Shown piece by piece: positions 46,099-54,455 of a DNA stretch of 64,000 nucleotides. The notes beneath the pieces are model-generated. The model was given only the letters and a program-made list of their open reading frames with translations, did not search any database and was not told the DNA's origin. Each line of letters opens with the position of its first letter. Position 1 is the first letter of the stretch. Source of the DNA: Streptomyces sp. NRRL WC-3618 (GTDB lineage Bacteria > Actinomycetota > Actinomycetes > Streptomycetales > Streptomycetaceae); NCBI RefSeq assembly GCF_001280005.1, contig NZ_LGDW01000281.1, positions 1-64,000 on the forward strand, in the 5' to 3' direction. Both the position numbers and the translations under genes were made by a program.

Positions 46099-46473
46099 AT
46101 GCCCCGCTCACTCGACGGCCTCGTCCTCGCCCCGGTCGAGGATCAGGCCCCAGGTCAGGTGGGGACGCGCACCCGGTTCACCTACCACGAGCGGGACGGC
46201 GAGATCTGGGCCGAGTACAGGGGCGGGGATGTCGTACGCGGCCGTCTCGTGGGTACGCGGGAAGGTGACCGTCTCGACTTCCGGTACGTGCAGCTCAAGC
46301 ACGACGGGACGACGTCCTCGGGCCACTGTGTGTCCGAGGTGACCGAACTGCCCGACGGGCGGCTGCGGTTGGCGGAGACCTGGGAATGGGAGTCGCAGCC
46401 GGGCAGTGGGACGAGCGTGGTGGAGCAGGTCGAAGACGTGGGTGTGCAGCAGGTCACTGATCGCGCCCACTGA
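46099..46473 (+). CDS. Uncharacterised small beta-rich protein
   Basis: A 124-residue protein with alternating hydrophobic and polar residues suggesting a beta-barrel: TRFTYHERDGEIWAEYRGGDVVRG-like strands repeat, with WAEY, RLDFRYVQL and RLRLAETWEWES. I do not recognise a named family, although related proteins are sometimes mislabelled N-acetylglutamate synthase. ATG 46099 follows AGGGAGC. Divergent from the thi operon. No catalytic motif is evident. Confidence 0.7.
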   Translation: MPRSLDGLVLAPVEDQAPGQVGTRTRFTYHERDGEIWAEYRGGDVVRGRLVGTREGDRLDFRYVQLKHDGTTSSGHCVSEVTELPDGRLRLAETWEWESQPGSGTSVVEQVEDVGVQQVTDRAH

Positions 46474-46489
46474 CTGACAATTTGTCAGT
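46473..46489. promoter_or_regulatory. 17-bp palindrome before the flavoprotein gene
   Basis: ACTGACAA and TTGTCAGT form perfect 8-nt arms around one T, 17 bp upstream of the reductase start and overlapping its likely promoter (TATGGT at about 46493). This suits a repressor of the TetR or MarR size class. Confidence 0.6.
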
Positions 46490-46505
46490 TGTCTATGGTG
46501 ATCGG

Positions 46506-47744
46506 GTGAGTGAGCTGACGCAGGCACAGGGCACACCGGGCGGATCGCAGCCGCGGCGCGTGGTCGTCGTGGGGGCGGGCATGGCCGGGGTGCAGACCGC
46601 GGTCGCCCTGCGGGAACAGGGTTTCACGGGCACGGTGACGCTGCTGGGCGCGGAACCCCATCAGCCCTACGACCGGCCGCCGCTGTCCAAGGCCGTCCTG
46701 CTGGGCAAGGCGGAGGGTTCCGCCTTCGACATCGACTTCGAGGCCCTCGGCATCGAACTGCTGCTCGGGCGCGAGGTGCTGGGCGTCCGGGGCGCCGCAC
46801 ACGAGCTGGACACCGCCGACGGGCCCGTCCCGTACGACGTCCTGGTCCTCGCGACCGGCGCCGAACCGATCCGGCTGCCGGGCACCGAGGGCGTACCCGG
46901 GGTGCATCTGCTGCGCACCCTCGACGACGCCGAGCGGCTGCGGCCAGTCCTCGCACGCCAGCACGACATCGTGGTCGTCGGAGCGGGCTGGATCGGCGCC
47001 GAGTTCGCCACCGCCGCCCGCGAGGCCGGCTGCGCCGTCACCGTCGTCGAGGCCGCCGACCGGCCGCTCGCGGGGGCCCTGCCCGCCGAGGTGGCCGCGC
47101 CGATGGCCGCCTGGTACGCGGACAGTGGCGCCTCGCTGCGCACCCACGCGCGCGTGGCACGCGTCGAGCCCGGCGCGGTGCTGCTCGACGACGGCTCGCG
47201 GCTGCCCGCGGACGCCGTCGTCGTGGGCATCGGGGCCCGCCCGGCCACGGCCTGGCTGGCGGGCTCGGGGATCACCCTGGGCGACCACCGGGAGGTCGTC
47301 GCCGACGACCACCTGCGCACCTCCGCGCCGGACGTCTACGCGGTCGGCGACTGCGCCTCCTTCCCTTCGGGAAGGTACGGCCGGCGCCTTCTGGTCCATC
47401 ACTGGGACAACGCCCTCCAGGGACCCCGTACGGTCGCCGCGAACATCATCGGGGAGTCCCCGGCGGTCTACGACCCGGTTCCGTACTTCTGGTCGGAGCA
47501 GTTCGGCCGCTTCGTCCAGTACGTCGGCCACCACCAGTCGGCCGACACCACCCTGTGGCGCGGCGACCCGTCCGGCCCCGCCTGGACGGTCTGCTGGCTG
47601 CGGGAGGGCCGGCTGGTGGCCCTGCTGGCCGTGGGCCGCCCCCGGGACCTGGCCCAGGGCCGCCGCCTGGTCGAGGCGGGCACCCGGATGGACGCCGGGG
47701 CCCTGACGGACCCCTCCCGGCCGCTGAAGGCGGCCGCGGCGTAG
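46506..47744 (+). CDS. FAD-dependent NAD(P)H-ferredoxin reductase-like protein
   Basis: A 412-residue flavoprotein of the ferredoxin reductase/rhodocoxin reductase type. VVVVGAGMAGVQTA binds FAD, VVVGAGWIGAEFA binds NAD(P)H, PYDRPPLSKA is the class motif, and DVYAVGDCASF the second FAD motif. The C-terminal reductase domain contains YFWSEQFG. It probably feeds electrons to a ferredoxin for a P450 or dioxygenase; no such partner is adjacent. GTG 46506 (MSELTQ) is preferred over 46482, because the promoter-like TATGGT and a palindrome fall just before it. Confidence 0.86.
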   Translation: MSELTQAQGTPGGSQPRRVVVVGAGMAGVQTAVALREQGFTGTVTLLGAEPHQPYDRPPLSKAVLLGKAEGSAFDIDFEALGIELLLGREVLGVRGAAHELDTADGPVPYDVLVLATGAEPIRLPGTEGVPGVHLLRTLDDAERLRPVLARQHDIVVVGAGWIGAEFATAAREAGCAVTVVEAADRPLAGALPAEVAAPMAAWYADSGASLRTHARVARVEPGAVLLDDGSRLPADAVVVGIGARPATAWLAGSGITLGDHREVVADDHLRTSAPDVYAVGDCASFPSGRYGRRLLVHHWDNALQGPRTVAANIIGESPAVYDPVPYFWSEQFGRFVQYVGHHQSADTTLWRGDPSGPAWTVCWLREGRLVALLAVGRPRDLAQGRRLVEAGTRMDAGALTDPSRPLKAAAA

Positions 47745-47840
47745 TCCGAAGGGGCTCCACGCGGCCCCGACGCCACCGCATCGGCGCAGGTCACAGGGGC
47801 CCGGCTTCCGACTGTCAGTGCGGGATGGCAGGCTTGTCCC

Positions 47841-48212
47841 GTGACCGAGATTGACGCAAAGATCGATGCTCTCGTCCCTGCCTGGCTCACGCTGCCCGAC
47901 ATCGCGGAAATCCTCGATATCGAGGTGACACGCGTCCGGCAGTTGGTCAAGGAGGGCCAAGTGATCGCCGTACGCCGTGGTGAGAACCGCGCGCTGCACG
48001 TCCCCGCCGCATTCATCGACGGGGTCGAGCAGAAAGTCGTCAAGGGCCTCACCGGCACCCTGACGCTCCTGAGGGACGACGGCTTCTCCGACGAAGAGAT
48101 GCTGGAGTGGCTCTTCACTCCCGACGAGAGCCTGCCCGGCACCCCCGCGCAGGCCCTCAGCGAGAATCGCGGCACGGAGGTGAAGCGCCGGGCCCAGGCG
48201 CTCGCCGTCTGA
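47841..48212 (+). CDS. Rv2175c-like DNA-binding protein
   Basis: A 123-residue protein similar to mycobacterial Rv2175c, a winged-helix/HTH DNA-binding protein that PknL phosphorylates. [25 protein letters not shown] is a helix-turn-helix with the recognition helix near residue 30. A C-terminal helical domain follows. A threonine near the N-terminal tail is the phosphosite in the mycobacterial protein; here the tail is short (MTEIDAK), with Thr2. GTG 47841 is the start. PknL itself lies about 4 kb away, so the kinase-substrate neighbourhood is retained. Confidence 0.87.
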   Translation: MTEIDAKIDALVPAWLTLPDIAEILDIEVTRVRQLVKEGQVIAVRRGENRALHVPAAFIDGVEQKVVKGLTGTLTLLRDDGFSDEEMLEWLFTPDESLPGTPAQALSENRGTEVKRRAQALAV

Positions 48213-48226
48213 TCCGACCAGCCGTT

Positions 48227-48252
48227 GGTGTGCGGGCCGAGGCCCGCACACC
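48227..48252 (+). terminator. Hairpin after the Rv2175c-like gene
   Basis: Perfect 12-nt arms GGTGTGCGGGCC and GGCCCGCACACC flank GA. There is no U tract, but the very stable stem fits termination between two same-strand genes. Confidence 0.55.
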
Positions 48253-48312
48253 GCCACGACAGGGGCGCTCCCGGGGAGAACTTCCCTGGGGCGCGCCCAT
48301 GGGGGGACACCT

Positions 48313-48993
48313 ATGCCCGAGACGACCGACACCGTGCCCATGGCGACCGCCGACCCCGGCAGCGCCCGGCTCGCCGACGCCCGGGTCTACCTCTGCACGG
48401 ACGCCCGCAGACGGCAGGGCGACCTCGCCGAGTTCCTGGACACGGTCCTGGCAGGCGGGGTCGACATCGTGCAGCTGCGCGACAAGGGCATGGAGGCGGC
48501 CGAGGAACTGGACCACCTCCAGGTCTTCGCCGACGCCTGCGCCCGGCACGGCAAGCTCCTCGCGGTCAACGACCGCGCGGATGTCGCCCACGCGGCCGGC
48601 GCCGGCGTGCTGCATCTGGGCCAGGGCGACCTTCCTGTTCCGGCGGCCCGGGCGATCCTCGGCCCCGACGTCCTCATCGGCCGCTCCACACACGCCGAGT
48701 CCGAGGCCGCGTCAGCCGCCGTCCAGGAGGGCGTCGACTACTTCTGCACGGGCCCCTGCTGGCCGACCCCCACCAAGCCCGGCCGCCACGCACCCGGCCT
48801 CGACCTGGTCCGGTACACGGCCGCGCTCGCCGCCGAGCGCCCCTGGTTCGCCATCGGCGGCATCGACCTGGGCAATCTGGACGAGGTGCTGGCCGCGGGC
48901 GCCACCCGGGTGGTCGTCGTACGGGCGATCACCGAGGCGGACGACCCGGGCGCGGCGGCGGGGGAGTTCGCCGAGCGGCTGCGTTCGCGGTAA
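48313..48993 (+). CDS. thiE: Thiamine-phosphate synthase
   Basis: A 226-residue TIM-barrel enzyme that joins HMP-PP with the thiazole phosphate. [11 protein letters not shown] holds the conserved Gln and Arg, [10 protein letters not shown] the pyrophosphate-binding Asn-Asp-Arg, [10 protein letters not shown] the Ser-Thr-His, and [14 protein letters not shown] the final phosphate loop. The N-terminus before residue 22 is extra and probably disordered. It is not preceded by a recognisable TPP riboswitch, unlike thiO, so its control may differ. Confidence 0.93.
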   Translation: MPETTDTVPMATADPGSARLADARVYLCTDARRRQGDLAEFLDTVLAGGVDIVQLRDKGMEAAEELDHLQVFADACARHGKLLAVNDRADVAHAAGAGVLHLGQGDLPVPAARAILGPDVLIGRSTHAESEAASAAVQEGVDYFCTGPCWPTPTKPGRHAPGLDLVRYTAALAAERPWFAIGGIDLGNLDEVLAAGATRVVVVRAITEADDPGAAAGEFAERLRSR

Positions 48994-49089
48994 CCGTCAG
49001 GTGTCCGAAGCGTGGACAACAAGGCGACAATCCGGGCAAATTTCCGCCATCTGGTTGGGAGACCGCCGCCCCCTGACTAACCTGCCGGT

Positions 49090-50013
49090 ATGGCCTTCGG
49101 AACCGCGTCCACCAGAACCGACCGCGCACGCACCGTGCGGGACATGCTCGCGTCCGGAAAGACCACGTACTCCTTCGAGTTCTCGGCGCCCAAGACTCCC
49201 AAGGGCGAGCGGAACCTGTGGAACGCGCTCCGGAGGATCGAGGCGGTCGCGCCGGACTTCGTGTCCGTGACGTACGGCGCCGGCGGGTCGACGCGCGCGG
49301 GCACGGTCAAGGAGACCCAGCAGATCGTCTCCGACACCACACTCACCCCGGTCGCCCACCTCACCGCGGTCAACCACTCCGTCGCAGAACTGCGCAACAT
49401 CATCGGCCAGTACGCCGACGCGGGCATCCGCAACATCCTTGCCGTGCGCGGCGACCCGCCCGGCGATCCGATGGCCGACTGGGTACCGCACCCGAGCGGT
49501 CTGACGTACGCCGCCGAACTCGTCCGCCTCATCAAGGAGTCGGGCGACTTCTGTGTGGGCGTCGCCGCCTTCCCCGAGACCCACCCGCGCTCGGCCGACG
49601 CGGAGACGGACGTCACGCACTTCGTCGACAAGTGCCGGGCCGGCGCGGACTACGCGATCACCCAGATGTTCTTCCACCCGGAGTCGTATCTGAGGATGCG
49701 GGACGCGGTCGCGGCGGCGGGCTGCCCGACCCCGGTCATCCCCGAGGTCATGCCCGTGACCAGCGTGCGGATGCTGGAGCGCCTGCCGCAGCTCAGTAAC
49801 GCGGCCATCCCCGCAACCCTGAAAGAGCGGATCCTCACAGCCAAAGACGACGCGGCGGCTGTACGCTCCATTGGCATCGAGTTCGCCACGGAGTTCTGCG
49901 CGCGGCTGCTGGCCGAGGGAATCCCCGGACTGCACTTCATCACGCTGAACAACTCCACGGCATCGCTGGAAATCTACGAGAACCTGGGTCTGCACCACCC
50001 ACAGCGGGCCTAG
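49090..50013 (+). CDS. metF: Methylenetetrahydrofolate reductase
   Basis: A 307-residue FAD-dependent reductase that makes 5-methyltetrahydrofolate for methionine synthesis. [14 protein letters not shown] at the N-terminus contains the catalytic Glu (family E-F-FPPK). [18 protein letters not shown] (FAD-binding), [10 protein letters not shown] and ITQMFFH follow in order. The short length indicates the bacterial MetF form without a regulatory domain. ATG 49090 has no clear Shine-Dalgarno, so a leaderless mRNA is possible. Confidence 0.94.
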   Translation: MAFGTASTRTDRARTVRDMLASGKTTYSFEFSAPKTPKGERNLWNALRRIEAVAPDFVSVTYGAGGSTRAGTVKETQQIVSDTTLTPVAHLTAVNHSVAELRNIIGQYADAGIRNILAVRGDPPGDPMADWVPHPSGLTYAAELVRLIKESGDFCVGVAAFPETHPRSADAETDVTHFVDKCRAGADYAITQMFFHPESYLRMRDAVAAAGCPTPVIPEVMPVTSVRMLERLPQLSNAAIPATLKERILTAKDDAAAVRSIGIEFATEFCARLLAEGIPGLHFITLNNSTASLEIYENLGLHHPQRA

Positions 50014-50069
50014 ACCGGCCGCGCGGGCGTACGACACACTGCGTAGCGGCCACTGGGAGAGGGGCGTAC

Positions 50070-51149
50070 ATGGGCTGGACGGTCCTCTACATCGCGTTTG
50101 GCGTCGTCGCGCTGTGGCTACTCGGCGAGGTTCTGCTGCAGTACAAGGCGCGGCTGCGCTGGCGCCTGCTGGCTTTCGTCGGCTTCCTCGGTGTGGTCCT
50201 CGGTGTGCTCATCGCGCAGGTCGTCGTCATCGGCCTGGGCGCCGCGGCCTTCGCCGTCGGGCAGACCTACGTGACGCTGTCGTTCCGCAGCGGCTTCTCG
50301 GCCGGCTGGGCCGTCGCGGGCTCGGGCCTCCTCGCGCGGTTCAGCAAGAAGGGCCGGCGCGGCGAAGGGGAGCACCAGGAACCGACGTTGGAGGTCTCCG
50401 ACCTGGAGGCCGCCGACAACGCCTACGAGCAGGGCAAGAGCGCGGACCCGGACTTTGGTGACTTCGGTCACAGCCCTGCGGGCGACGTCGGTGACGCCGC
50501 TTCCGGCACCGGTGCCGGAACGTACCGGCAGGGCGAGGACTTCGACAACGACTTCGACCGGGACGACGTCTTCACGCCGGCGCGCCCCGTCCGGTCCACG
50601 GAGGGCGGGAGCGCGGGTGTCTACGAACCGCAGCCCATCCCCGACGACACCGGCACGTACGGCATATACAGCGATGCCGCGTACGCGGCGGCGGCCGGCC
50701 AGGACCAGTCCTACGCGGGCGCGGGCCAGGACCAGTCGTACGCGGCGGCGGCCCAGAACGGCGACCAGACCTACGGGTACGACGGCTACACCGGTTACGA
50801 CCAGCAGCAGTACGGCTACGACGCCTCGGGCCAGCAGCAGTACGCCGCCTACTCCGACCCGTACATCGGCCAGGGCTACGGCGGCACCTCGTACGACTCC
50901 GGTTACGACCAGCAGCAGTACGGCTCGCAGGGCTACGGCCAGGACCAGTACGGCGCAGGCGGCTACGGCGAGACCCCGGCGAGCGGTGTCTGGGTCCCGC
51001 AGCAGCGCAACACCGACGACCCGTTCTTCGGCGGTGAACTCCCGCCGGAGCAGCAGTACCCCTACGACAACAGCAACGGCAATGGCAACGGCCAGAGCGG
51101 CAACGGGCAGACGCAGGGGAACGGCTTCGACGAGCAGTACCGCTTCTGA
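50070..51149 (+). CDS. Membrane protein with long Q/Y/G-rich tail
   Basis: A 359-residue protein. Two hydrophobic helices (about residues 4-24 and 31-75, the latter perhaps two spans) precede a basic segment FSKKGRRGEG. Residues about 110-200 are acidic. About 195-359 is low-complexity, with repeated motifs such as DQSYA, YDQQQYG, SGQQQY and GYGQDQYG, ending in Asn/Gly/Gln repeats. This composition resembles prion-like or condensate-forming domains. ATG 50070 follows GAGAGGGGC. Homologues occur in other Streptomyces next to metF as I recall, but I know of no function. An envelope-associated scaffold is possible. Confidence 0.82.
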   Translation: MGWTVLYIAFGVVALWLLGEVLLQYKARLRWRLLAFVGFLGVVLGVLIAQVVVIGLGAAAFAVGQTYVTLSFRSGFSAGWAVAGSGLLARFSKKGRRGEGEHQEPTLEVSDLEAADNAYEQGKSADPDFGDFGHSPAGDVGDAASGTGAGTYRQGEDFDNDFDRDDVFTPARPVRSTEGGSAGVYEPQPIPDDTGTYGIYSDAAYAAAAGQDQSYAGAGQDQSYAAAAQNGDQTYGYDGYTGYDQQQYGYDASGQQQYAAYSDPYIGQGYGGTSYDSGYDQQQYGSQGYGQDQYGAGGYGETPASGVWVPQQRNTDDPFFGGELPPEQQYPYDNSNGNGNGQSGNGQTQGNGFDEQYRF

Positions 51150-51180
51150 GGTCCGCTGCCCCGACCGGGCACCCCGGGAC

Positions 51181-52689
51181 TCACTGCGAGCCCCGGAAGC
51201 CCGGCCCCTCCACGATCAGCCCGGCGACCAACGCACCCGACATGCCCGCGTGCGCGAGCCCGCCCCCGGGATGCGACCAGCCGCCCACCCGATACAGCCC
51301 CGGCAGTCGGGTGCTGTTGGCGGGACGCAGGAAGTCCCCGTTCCCGCCCGCGAGGGAAGGCGCCGACACGCCCCCGAGGAACGCGCCCGTCTCGTGACCG
51401 GAGTGTCCGGGCGTCCGTATCTCCCGCCACAGGACCCGCTCGCGCAGCCCCGGAACCGCGGCCTCGGCCGCGCCGACCATCAGTTCCGCGAACCGTTCCA
51501 CCGGGCCGTCCGCCGCCCAGTCGCCCAGGGCCGGTGCCGACGCGCCGAGGACCACGGACTCGTGCTCCTCGTCGGGCCGCAGCGCGGGATCGTCCGGCCG
51601 CAGCACGGTCACCGTGGGCCGTGCCGGGCCGTCTCCCTGCCCGCTCACCCAGTTCAACTCGGCCTCGCGGTCCGGCGCGTGCACGACCGTGCGATGCGCG
51701 GCACCCTCGGCACGGGCCCCGCGCAGGGCCAGCAGCACGGTGAACCGGCCCGGCGACGGCGTAAACGCATCGGGAACAACGTCACCGTCCCCGTCGAGCG
51801 GATGCTCCGTCAGCTCCTTCAGCCGCACCGGATCCACGCCCGCCACGACATGGTCGGCCTCCGCGACCGTCCCGTCGCTCAGCTGGAGCCCTGCCGCCCG
51901 GCCGTCCTTCTCGACGATCCCCGTGACCTCGGCGCCGAAGACGAACTCGACCCGCCGGGCCACGCACCGCTCGTACACCGCTCGCGCCAACTCCCGGATG
52001 CCGCCCCGGACATACCAGGTGCCGAAGGCGTGCTCCATGTACGGCAGCACGGCCGCGCTCGCGGGAACGTCCCGGGGATCGAGGCCGTAGGCCAGGGCGT
52101 GAGCGTCCAGGAGGGCGGTCAGGCGTGGGTCGCGCAGCTCCCAGGCGGCGACCTCGGCGAGGGTGCCGGCGCGGCGGGTGCGCAGCAGCCGCTTGTGGGG
52201 GACCGCCGGATAGGGCTCCCGCTCGGCCAGCACCTGCCAGTCGGTCCACAGCGGCTCCTCCAGGAGCGGTCTGCGGGTGCGGTCCCAGGCCTCGCGCGCC
52301 CTGACCAGGAAGTCGCCCCAGCGGTCACCGGCCCCGGCCCCGAGAGCCGCCTCCAGAGCCTGGACGACGCCCGCGCGGGACGCGTTCGGCAGGGCGACCT
52401 CCGTGCCGTCCGCGAAGACGTGCCGTGAGGAGGGGTCGACCTGGACCAGCTCGACGCACTCCTCCAGGGGCTGCTTGCCGGTCTTGACGAACAGATCGCG
52501 GTAGACCGCGGGCAGGGTGAGCAGCCCGGGTCCGGTGTCGAAGGAGAAGCCGTCGCGCTCGAAGCGGCGCACCGCTCCGCCGTAGGTCTCCCCACGCTCG
52601 TACACCGCCACCCGGTGGCCCGCGACGGCCAGCCGGGCAGCGGCCCCCATCGCGCCCATGCCGGCGCCGATCACCGCAATCCGTGCCAT
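51181..52689 (-). CDS. Phytoene-desaturase-like FAD/NAD(P) oxidoreductase
   Basis: A 502-residue FAD protein of the phytoene desaturase/CrtI-like superfamily. The N-terminal ARIAVIGAGMGAMGAAARLA loop binds FAD with YERGETYGGAVRRF next, and the C-terminus has GLYRVGGWSHPGGGLAHAGMSG, the family signature. No other carotenoid genes are nearby, so the substrate is unclear; a lipid or terpenoid is possible. ATG 52689 (MARIAVIGAG) is better than an in-frame upstream start. It is convergent with the Q/Y/G-rich protein gene. Confidence 0.86.
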   Translation of the reverse strand: MARIAVIGAGMGAMGAAARLAVAGHRVAVYERGETYGGAVRRFERDGFSFDTGPGLLTLPAVYRDLFVKTGKQPLEECVELVQVDPSSRHVFADGTEVALPNASRAGVVQALEAALGAGAGDRWGDFLVRAREAWDRTRRPLLEEPLWTDWQVLAEREPYPAVPHKRLLRTRRAGTLAEVAAWELRDPRLTALLDAHALAYGLDPRDVPASAAVLPYMEHAFGTWYVRGGIRELARAVYERCVARRVEFVFGAEVTGIVEKDGRAAGLQLSDGTVAEADHVVAGVDPVRLKELTEHPLDGDGDVVPDAFTPSPGRFTVLLALRGARAEGAAHRTVVHAPDREAELNWVSGQGDGPARPTVTVLRPDDPALRPDEEHESVVLGASAPALGDWAADGPVERFAELMVGAAEAAVPGLRERVLWREIRTPGHSGHETGAFLGGVSAPSLAGGNGDFLRPANSTRLPGLYRVGGWSHPGGGLAHAGMSGALVAGLIVEGPGFRGSQ

Positions 52690-52771
52690 GCCAGGGACTT
52701 TATCGGCCCCCACTGACAATCCCGCTACGGGCCTGTGACCACGGAGTTCGCGGGAACGTGGGCGGCCTGGC

Positions 52772-53386
52772 TCAGTCCGGTGCCCAGCCGGTGCGGGCCA
52801 CGAGCCGTTTCTCCTCGCGCCGGTCGGCCCGGCGGCGCAGGAACCGTCTGATCCGGGAGACGAGGAAGTACAGCACGACCAGGCCGGTGAGCAGCAGCGC
52901 GCCCGCGACGATCGCCGCCGCCTGCGGGTGGAACATCGCGAACGTCACGATGCCGGCGACCCCGAGATCCTCGGCGAGGCTCACGGCGACGTTGCTGAAC
53001 GGCTCCGGCGACGTGTTGACCGCCATCCGCGTCCCGGCCTTGACCGCGTGGCTGGCCAGCGCCGTCGAACCGCCGATCGCGCCGGCCGCCAGATCGGACA
53101 GCGAACCGCTCTGCCCGGCGAGCAGCGCCCCGACGACGGCCCCGGAGACGGGCCGGATCACCGTGTGCACCGCGTCCCACACCGAGTCCACGTACGGGAT
53201 CTTGTCGGCGACCGCCTCGCACAGGAACAGCGCGCCCGCCGCGATGAGCACCTCCGGGCGCTGCAGCGACTCGGGGACGTCGTCGCTCAGCCCGGTCGCG
53301 CCGAATATGCCGAGGAGGAGCACCACCGCGTAGGCGTTGATGCCGCTGGCCCAGCCGCTGGTGAAGACCAAAGGGAGTACTGACAC
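52772..53386 (-). CDS. DUF4126 membrane protein
   Basis: A 204-residue membrane protein of the DUF4126 family with about four to five helices, including VFTSGWASGINAYAVVLLLG at the N-terminus and AIVAGALLLTGLVVLYFLVSRI near the C-terminus. The C-terminal tail is strongly basic (RRRADRREEKR). No enzymatic motif is visible and the function is unknown. GTG 53386 is preceded by TACCAT at the right distance for a leaderless mRNA. It stands alone downstream of a long G-rich gap. Confidence 0.84.
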   Translation of the reverse strand: MSVLPLVFTSGWASGINAYAVVLLLGIFGATGLSDDVPESLQRPEVLIAAGALFLCEAVADKIPYVDSVWDAVHTVIRPVSGAVVGALLAGQSGSLSDLAAGAIGGSTALASHAVKAGTRMAVNTSPEPFSNVAVSLAEDLGVAGIVTFAMFHPQAAAIVAGALLLTGLVVLYFLVSRIRRFLRRRADRREEKRLVARTGWAPD

Positions 53387-53781
53387 GCCCGCGATGGTAA
53401 CCAGTCGGCAACGGCGTGTCGTGGGGGTGAGCGCGCAGGGCTGAGTACGCGTACCTAGGGGGAGAGATGAGTAGGCGCACGGATGGGCTGCGACCTGCGC
53501 GAACGAGAGAGTGGTGACACGGAAAAGGGCACGGCTCCGGTACCGCCGACACGGGGCGGCGGAACGGTGCCGACGCCCTGGACCGCTCCTTCCGCCGATC
53601 CGTCGGCGGGAGCGAGACACCGGGGGGACCCGGGGAACGACCGCACGGGGGTACGGGGGAAACAAAGGAGGGGGAACGGGGGAAACGGGGGAGCAGGAAG
53701 GAAGCGCCGGTTCGAGATGGCCCGCGGGGGACGCGGCCACCTTCGGACCGGCGCTTTCCCGTGCGCCCGGACCCCGCTCGC
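53387..53781. other. 395-bp intergenic gap with G-rich tract
   Basis: No convincing gene is seen between the TetR gene and the DUF4126 gene. The notable content is a plus-strand tract of five GGGGG runs (53647-53691). Otherwise only scattered GC-rich inverted repeats occur. Confidence 0.6.
53647..53691 (+). other. Five-run G-quadruplex motif
   Basis: GGGGG runs at 53647, 53655, 53670, 53678 and 53687 are separated by 3, 10, 3 and 4 nt. Any four adjacent runs can form a G-quadruplex on the plus strand. Confidence 0.7.
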
Positions 53782-54411
53782 TCAGCGGTTGCCGCCCACC
53801 CGCCCCTGGAGCAGCCGGGACAGCGCCGAGTGGACGTCGTCCAGGGAGCGTTCCGGCTGGAACGACTGCCAGTCCAGGGCGGCGACCAGAACCATGCCGA
53901 CCAGGGCCGCCGCGGTCAGCGGGATGTCGATCTCGTCGCTGAGCTCGCCGCCCGCCACGGCCTCGCGCAGGACGTCCTCGATGACCGCCACCGCCTGCTG
54001 CCTGACCACCATCAGGGTGGACTGCCAAGCCCGGTTGGTGCGCCACAGTTCGGCCACGTACAGCTGGGTGAAGGCCGGGTAGCGGCTGATGAAGACGAGC
54101 CCGGCCCGGACCATCGCGTCCAGGGCGTCGATCCTGCTGCCGCCGTCCCGGGCGGTCTTCTCGGCCGCCTCCCGAAGGGAGGCGGTGAGGAGTTCCACGC
54201 CGTGCCGCAGCAACTCCTCGAAGAGGACGGACTTGCTCGCGAAGTTGTAGTAGACCGTGCCCTTGGCGACGCCGGCCCGCTCGGCGATCTCGTCCACCGT
54301 GGTGGCGGAGAACCCCTGTTCGGCGATGAGCGTGACTGCCGCCTCGTAGAGCTTCTGCCGGGTGGCCTCGCGCCGCGTACCGCCGCCCGACGTGGTCCTG
54401 CTGTGTTCCAT
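53782..54411 (-). CDS. TetR family transcriptional regulator
   Basis: A 209-residue regulator. The N-terminal HTH (about 14-60) contains RQKLYEAAVTLIAEQGFSATTVDEIAERAGVAKG in parts and VYYNFASKSVLFEEL, typical of TetR/AcrR proteins. The C-terminal ligand domain is variable. It is the last gene of an ATPase-YhgE-TetR unit on the minus strand, and a near-perfect operator lies before the first gene, so it probably represses its own operon. The inducer is unknown; YhgE partners suggest a membrane-active compound. Confidence 0.9.
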   Translation of the reverse strand: MEHSRTTSGGGTRREATRQKLYEAAVTLIAEQGFSATTVDEIAERAGVAKGTVYYNFASKSVLFEELLRHGVELLTASLREAAEKTARDGGSRIDALDAMVRAGLVFISRYPAFTQLYVAELWRTNRAWQSTLMVVRQQAVAVIEDVLREAVAGGELSDEIDIPLTAAALVGMVLVAALDWQSFQPERSLDDVHSALSRLLQGRVGGNR

Positions 54412-54455
54412 GGCCCCGATTCTCACAGGAACACCGGGTACCCGCTGACGAGACG

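Noticed and set aside
48227..48312. A TPP riboswitch before thiE
   Set aside because: The region has a simple hairpin but lacks the CTGAGAGG and CCTGATC...GGGTAATGCC-type landmarks seen before thiO.
51181..52689. A carotenoid biosynthesis cluster
   Set aside because: The phytoene-desaturase-like protein stands alone; no CrtB, CrtE or cyclase gene is near.
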